From NCBI GenBank assembly GCA_964462125.1, contig CAYWXT010000114.1:1-16627 (forward strand): a stretch of DNA of 16,627 nucleotides. Reading direction: 5' to 3'. The notes below the pieces were generated by a model. That model made no database searches and was not told the DNA's origin. It saw nothing but the letters and a program-made list of their open reading frames with translations. This DNA is from JAWLFY01 sp964462125 (GTDB taxonomy: Bacteria; Planctomycetota; Planctomycetia; Pirellulales; Pirellulaceae). Below, one piece after another: positions 16,250-16,627 of this stretch (its first letter is position 1; each line of letters starts with the position of its first letter). The position numbers were made by a program, and so were the translations under genes.

Positions 16250-16255
16250 ATTATG
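16250..16255 (-). promoter_or_regulatory. Possible clpX -10 element
   Basis: CATAAT on the minus strand matches five of six -10 consensus positions and would start transcription about 36 bases before the clpX ATG. No recognisable -35 lies at the right distance; the 16258-16267 repeat arm occupies the spacer, so an activator or repressor site is conceivable. Confidence 0.3.
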
Positions 16256-16257
16256 AA

Positions 16258-16308
16258 CTCACACGATCGGTATGCCCGCTTGGATTGGGAGGGCGTCCAT
16301 CGTGTGAG
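16258..16308. repeat. Perfect 10-bp inverted repeat with nested stem upstream of clpX
   Basis: CTCACACGAT (16258-16267) and ATCGTGTGAG (16299-16308) are exact inverse complements 31 bp apart. Inside, ATGCCC and GGGCGT can pair with one wobble, giving a two-tier stem. It lies 50 bp upstream of the clpX ATG and 49 bp past the stop of the preceding minus-strand gene. After the stem the minus strand reads TTCATAATTC, mildly T-rich, so a terminator of the upstream gene, a clpX operator or a structured leader are all possible. Confidence 0.7.
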
Positions 16309-16357
16309 CGGTTGATCGAGCGGCCGTCCAGACTCCGGCGGTGTCGAGGGCGAGACG

Positions 16358-16627
16358 CTAGGTGGACCCAGGGCCCGGGGAGGCGTTGTCGTCGCTGTCG
16401 GCCACCGGAACGGACTTCCGCTCGGCTGTCGCTTGTATTGTTCGGAATTCCTCGTCGCTGATGTCACCCCTGCGATTCATTTCTCGCAAGTTTGCCAGCA
16501 CGTCAGCACTCCTTTCCCGGTCCTGCGCGGCGTAGTCCCGAAAGATTGACAGGAGATAAAAACCACCCGCGATTAGGACACACAGGACCACTACCGCGGC
16601 GCCAGCCCGTACCGCCGGATTGGCGAA
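16358..16627 (-). CDS. Small SHOCT-like membrane protein, N-terminus outside window
   Basis: The frame is open from the window edge to the stop at 16358, giving the last 89 residues. A single hydrophobic helix (about AAVVVLCVLIAGGFYLLSIF) is followed by a charged segment and then LREMNRRGDISDEEFRTIQA, which resembles the short C-terminal SHOCT-type helix pair seen at the end of many small bacterial membrane proteins. The tail is acidic and Ser/Pro-rich. A GTG at 16591 could start a 77-residue protein, but the frame continues upstream with plausible sequence, so the true start is probably beyond the edge. It lies upstream of clpX on the same strand with 150 bp between. No function can be assigned. 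Confidence 0.6.
   Translation of the reverse strand, partial: FANPAVRAGAAVVVLCVLIAGGFYLLSIFRDYAAQDRERSADVLANLREMNRRGDISDEEFRTIQATAERKSVPVADSDDNASPGPGST

Overview
The window looks like chromosomal DNA of a GC-rich planctomycete. The strongest lineage clue is a decayed gene at 4014-4738. It still carries the planctomycete N-terminal surface-protein signature (a basic stretch followed by VEQLEARLVLS) and a C-terminal dockerin-like calcium loop (DGRVTPLD). A Glu in place of the first metal-ligand Asp of AcpS, an enlarged thioredoxin reductase and a short SHOCT-like membrane protein fit that assignment. The genus cannot be determined by eye.

Left part (1-5287), accessory in character. A secreted SIMPL-domain protein (minus) is followed by a Tat-exported Fe/Mn-type superoxide dismutase with an atypical active site (plus). 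Next comes a compact mercury-type locus. A MerR regulator (plus), whose three cysteines have exactly the spacing of the Hg(II) sensor, is transcribed away from a 414-residue minus-strand protein. That protein fuses a CopZ-type Zn/[2Fe-2S] metallochaperone domain, a MerT-like membrane domain and a MerP-like HMA domain. The two genes share a 171-bp control region with back-to-back promoters around a perfect 16-bp palindrome. No MerA or MerB is present. After it lie the frameshifted surface-protein pseudogene and about 550 bp without a recognisable gene.

Middle part (5288-9592), minus strand and probably one transcription unit: trxB, an NRAMP-like membrane protein lacking the canonical metal-binding motifs, and asnS, with gaps of 40 and 17 bp.

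Right part (9792-16627). On the plus strand lie cstA, trpS, acpS (5 bp after trpS) and a dicarboxylate/amino-acid:cation symporter with an enlarged first loop. These converge on clpX (minus), whose stop codon sits inside a four-copy 17-bp tandem repeat. Upstream of clpX is a perfect 10-bp inverted repeat with a nested inner stem. The window ends within a minus-strand gene for a small SHOCT-like membrane protein.

The most distinctive element is the MerR plus CopZ-MerT-HMA module, in which capture, membrane transfer and cytosolic receipt of a thiophilic metal seem to be combined in one polypeptide. Other points worth a second look are the non-canonical NRAMP relative inside a trxB-asnS cluster, the exported SOD, and the DNA structures at both ends of clpX.
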